NCBI RefSeq assembly: GCF_025725645.1
Contig: NZ_CP107007.1
Span: 1,240,001-1,304,000, forward strand
Origin: Halomonas sp. GD1P12
Lineage (GTDB): Bacteria > Pseudomonadota > Gammaproteobacteria > Pseudomonadales > Halomonadaceae
Length of the DNA stretch: 64,000 bases
Direction: 5' to 3'
In this document: piece after piece, positions 62,082-64,000 of the stretch
Position numbering within the stretch: the stretch's first letter is position 1
Layout of the letters: every line of letters begins with the position of its first letter
Made by a program: the position numbers and the translations under genes
Notes under the pieces: model-generated
Databases searched by the model: none
Seen by the model: only the letters and a program-made list of their open reading frames with translations
Told to the model about the DNA's origin: nothing

Positions 62082-63758
62082 ATGACTCACACTGCTTCAC
62101 TTCCCGCCTATGCCGACTATCTCGAGCGCTTCTCGGCTGACGCCGTGATCGAAGGTCTCGATACGCACAAGGATGGCAAGCTCAACGCGTTCGAGGCGTG
62201 CTGCGCGCGCCATCTTGAACAGGGGCGCGGCGAGACGCTGGCGCTGGTACACGAAGATACTCATCAGCAGGTGCATACGCTCACCTATCGCGAGCTCGAC
62301 GCCGAAAGTGCGCGGCTGGCCGGCTGGCTACGCGACCAGGGCTTGAAAGAGGGTGACCGCATCGCCTGTATGCTGCCGCGTTCCAAGGCGCTGCTGGTGG
62401 CCGTGGTGGCGACCTGGCGCATCGGCGCGGTGTATCAGCCGCTTTTTACTGCTTTTGGGCCGGACGCGGTGGAATACCGTTTGAACCGCGCCGATACCCA
62501 GCTGGTCATCACCGATCACGCCAACCGGCACAAGTTCGACGGCATCGAGCGCTGCCCGCCGGTGCTGGCCGTCGGTGGCCCAACGGATGAGCACTCGGCG
62601 GATCTCGACTGGCAAACGGCGCTGGCGCACGCGCCCATGAGCGACGCGCCGCCGCGGCTCGACTCTCAGGCGCCGTTTCTACAGATGTTTACCTCCGGCA
62701 CCGTGGGCAAGCCCAAGGGCGTGGCGGTGCCGCTCAAGGCGATGGCGGCGTTCGCGCTTTATATGGAGCTTGCGGTGGATCTAAAGCGCGAGGACCGGTT
62801 CTGGAACATGGCCGACCCGGGCTGGGCTTACGGGCTTTATTACGCCATCGCCGGGCCGCTGCTACTGGGTGCAACCACGCACTTCTGCGAGGCGGGCTTC
62901 AGCGCCGAAGGGGCGCTTGCGTTCATGAAGCGTCACGACATCACCAACTTCGCCGCCGCACCCACCGCCTACCGGCTGATGAAGGCATCAAGCCTGTTCG
63001 ATGACGCCCATCAGAGTCTCAATCTTCGCGCGGCGAGCTCGGCGGGGGAGCCACTCAATACCGAGGTCGTCAACTGGGTCGAGAAAGCTTTGGGCTGCGC
63101 GGTGATGGACCACTACGGCCAGACCGAAACCGGCATGACCTGCAACTGCCACCACGGCCTCGATCACCCCAAACACGTGGGCGGCATGGGCGTGCCGCTA
63201 CCGGGCTACCGGCTGGCGATTCTCGACGCCGAGTACAACGAGCTTCCGCCGGGTGAGCCCGGTGTGCTCGCGGTGGATATCGACAACTCCCCCGTGCATT
63301 TCTTCCAGGGCTACACCTGGCAGGAGAAGAACCCGTTCGTGAACGGCTACTACCTGACCGGCGACGTCGTGATCAAAAACGAGGACGGCAGCTTTCAGTT
63401 CGCCGGGCGCGACGACGATATCATCACCACCGCGGGCTATCGGGTTGGCCCGACCGATGTCGAAAACAGCGTCATGACGCACCCCGGCGTGGCAGAGTCG
63501 GCGGCGGTAGGCAAGCCTGACGAGATTCGCGGCGAGATCATCAAATCGTTCGTGGTACTGCGCGAAGGCTTCGAGCCGACCGAAGCGCTGGCCGAAGAGA
63601 TCCGCACGCTGGTTCGCGAGCGCCTGTCGACTCACGCGTTTCCGCGCGAGGTCGAGTTCGTCGACGAGCTGCCAAAAACCCCCAGCGGCAAGATTCAACG
63701 TTTCAAGCTGCGCGCTCAGGCGAGCGCCACGTTTGATAATCCCGGCAAAGGGCTTTGA
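62082..63758 (+). CDS. AMP-binding acyl-CoA synthetase (short/medium-chain, Acs/ACSM-like)
   Basis: A 558-residue adenylate-forming synthetase. A3 P-loop is MFTSGTVGKPKGVAV (about residues 205-219), A5 is DHYGQTETGM, A7/A8 are YYLTGDVVIKNEDGSFQFAGRDDDII and GYRVGPTDVENS, and the catalytic Lys lies in TPSGKIQRF near the end. The ...FWNMADPGWAYGLYYAI segment is characteristic of ACS/ACSM-type enzymes acting on acetate to medium-chain acids. Substrate (acetate, propionate, butyrate) is undecided. Upstream is a 13-bp repeat array; downstream, 15 nt later, an SDR gene. Confidence 0.85.
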   Translation: MTHTASLPAYADYLERFSADAVIEGLDTHKDGKLNAFEACCARHLEQGRGETLALVHEDTHQQVHTLTYRELDAESARLAGWLRDQGLKEGDRIACMLPRSKALLVAVVATWRIGAVYQPLFTAFGPDAVEYRLNRADTQLVITDHANRHKFDGIERCPPVLAVGGPTDEHSADLDWQTALAHAPMSDAPPRLDSQAPFLQMFTSGTVGKPKGVAVPLKAMAAFALYMELAVDLKREDRFWNMADPGWAYGLYYAIAGPLLLGATTHFCEAGFSAEGALAFMKRHDITNFAAAPTAYRLMKASSLFDDAHQSLNLRAASSAGEPLNTEVVNWVEKALGCAVMDHYGQTETGMTCNCHHGLDHPKHVGGMGVPLPGYRLAILDAEYNELPPGEPGVLAVDIDNSPVHFFQGYTWQEKNPFVNGYYLTGDVVIKNEDGSFQFAGRDDDIITTAGYRVGPTDVENSVMTHPGVAESAAVGKPDEIRGEIIKSFVVLREGFEPTEALAEEIRTLVRERLSTHAFPREVEFVDELPKTPSGKIQRFKLRAQASATFDNPGKGL

Positions 63759-63773
63759 TAAAAGGGCTTTAAT
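63747..63773 (+). repeat. Tandem 13/14-bp duplication at the synthetase stop / SDR start
   Basis: AAAGGGCTTTGAT (63747-63759) followed by AAAAGGGCTTTAAT (63760-63773), then ATG. The first copy holds the stop codon of the synthetase gene (TTTGAT), and the second supplies an AAAGGG ribosome site for the next gene. Confidence 0.85.
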
Positions 63774-64000
63774 ATGGAAATAAATCAGCGCGCATTTCTG
63801 ATCACCGGCGCCGCCTCCGGGCTCGGCGCGGCGACCGCCGAGCGGCTTTTGAGCCTTGGCGCAAGCGTGTTGCTGTGCGATGTGAGCGAGCGCGTGCATG
63901 AGCAGGCTAAAGCGCTCGGCGAGCGCGCCCGCGCCATGACCGCAGACATCACCTCGAGTGAACAGATGGAGAAGGTGATCGACGCGGCGGTCGAGCTCGG
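63774..64000 (+). CDS. Short-chain dehydrogenase/reductase, 5' part
   Basis: The first 75 codons of an SDR. The nucleotide-binding motif is FLITGAASGLGAATAERLL (about residues 8-26, TGxxxGxG type) and LCDVSE (about 36-41) with an Asp at the end of beta2, suggesting NAD(H) preference. The opening MEINQRAFLITGAASGLG resembles 3-hydroxyacyl-CoA dehydrogenase type II (HSD17B10-like), which would fit the acyl-CoA synthetase and thiolase genes beside it. Catalytic Tyr/Lys lie beyond the window edge. Confidence 0.75.
   Translation, partial: MEINQRAFLITGAASGLGAATAERLLSLGASVLLCDVSERVHEQAKALGERARAMTADITSSEQMEKVIDAAVEL

Overview
The window is a gene-dense, GC-rich bacterial chromosome segment. I see no phage, transposon, plasmid, CRISPR or rRNA sequence. 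The gene content and order (gacA/uvrY-uvrC-pgsA-tRNA Gly/Cys/Leu, sdhE-ygfX, dnaX-ybaB-recR, rnd-ycgL-ycgN, mlaA-pseudoreceiver/PP2C-STAS-tal, cysB with a PAPS-type cysH, a prpBC-acnD-prpF methylcitrate operon) point to a gammaproteobacterium close to Oceanospirillales/Pseudomonadales. The acidic proteins and overall make-up suggest a Halomonas-like halophile. That genus-level guess is inference and was not checked against a database.

Layout. 1-4.8 kb: end of a type II NADH dehydrogenase, gph, an orphan metal-binding lipoprotein/SBP gene and trpGDC (no trpE here). 4.8-12.7 kb: a YdiJ-type FAD/Fe-S dehydrogenase, a DUF4202 protein, serS, a SIMPL protein, an AI-2E family permease and trxA. 13-16.2 kb: cysB and cysH (sulfate assimilation), then pabB. 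16.3-23.4 kb: a GntR-type regulator and the 2-methylcitrate cycle operon prpB-prpC-acnD-prpF, with a readable promoter and two operator-like palindromes in front. 23.4-27.4 kb: comEA-like, pyrF, lapA-lapB, ihfB, sdhE-ygfX. 27.5-31.5 kb: three tRNAs, pgsA, uvrC, uvrY/gacA and tRNA-Ala. 31.5-39 kb: argF, grxD, dnaX-ybaB-recR, rnd-ycgL-acpH-ycgN and an unlisted 44-residue small gene. 39-48.7 kb: an S9 oligopeptidase, a small membrane protein, a class II amidotransferase, fadD and hrpA. 48.8-55.2 kb: a FabH-like synthase, mlaA, a pseudo-receiver/PP2C phosphatase with its STAS partner, transaldolase and an MCP. 55.5-60.4 kb: pstSCAB behind a Pho box. 60.5-64 kb: thiolase, an acyl-CoA synthetase and the start of an SDR gene.

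How parts work together. The prp operon converts propionyl-CoA to pyruvate and succinate using the Fe-S dehydratase/isomerase pair (AcnD/PrpF) instead of PrpD. The thiolase, acyl-CoA synthetases and SDR serve fatty- and short-chain acyl-CoA traffic. The pst operon imports phosphate under PhoB control. TrpG may serve both TrpE and the PabB encoded here, since no separate pabA is in view.

Most notable non-textbook signals: (i) dnaX carries a complete -1 programmed frameshift cassette (A AAA AAG, a stop two codons into the -1 frame, and a stem-loop 5 nt downstream) predicted to make a 405-residue gamma subunit; (ii) short 12-14 bp tandem duplications lie immediately upstream of the start codons of at least six genes (prpB, prpC, thiolase, acyl-CoA synthetase, SDR, lapA), and exact 15-bp duplications lie inside three coding sequences; (iii) a 44-aa small gene has its own promoter and an upstream inverted repeat; (iv) the phosphatase next to mlaA has a receiver domain without a phospho-acceptor Asp; (v) a PsrA-like operator precedes fadD.
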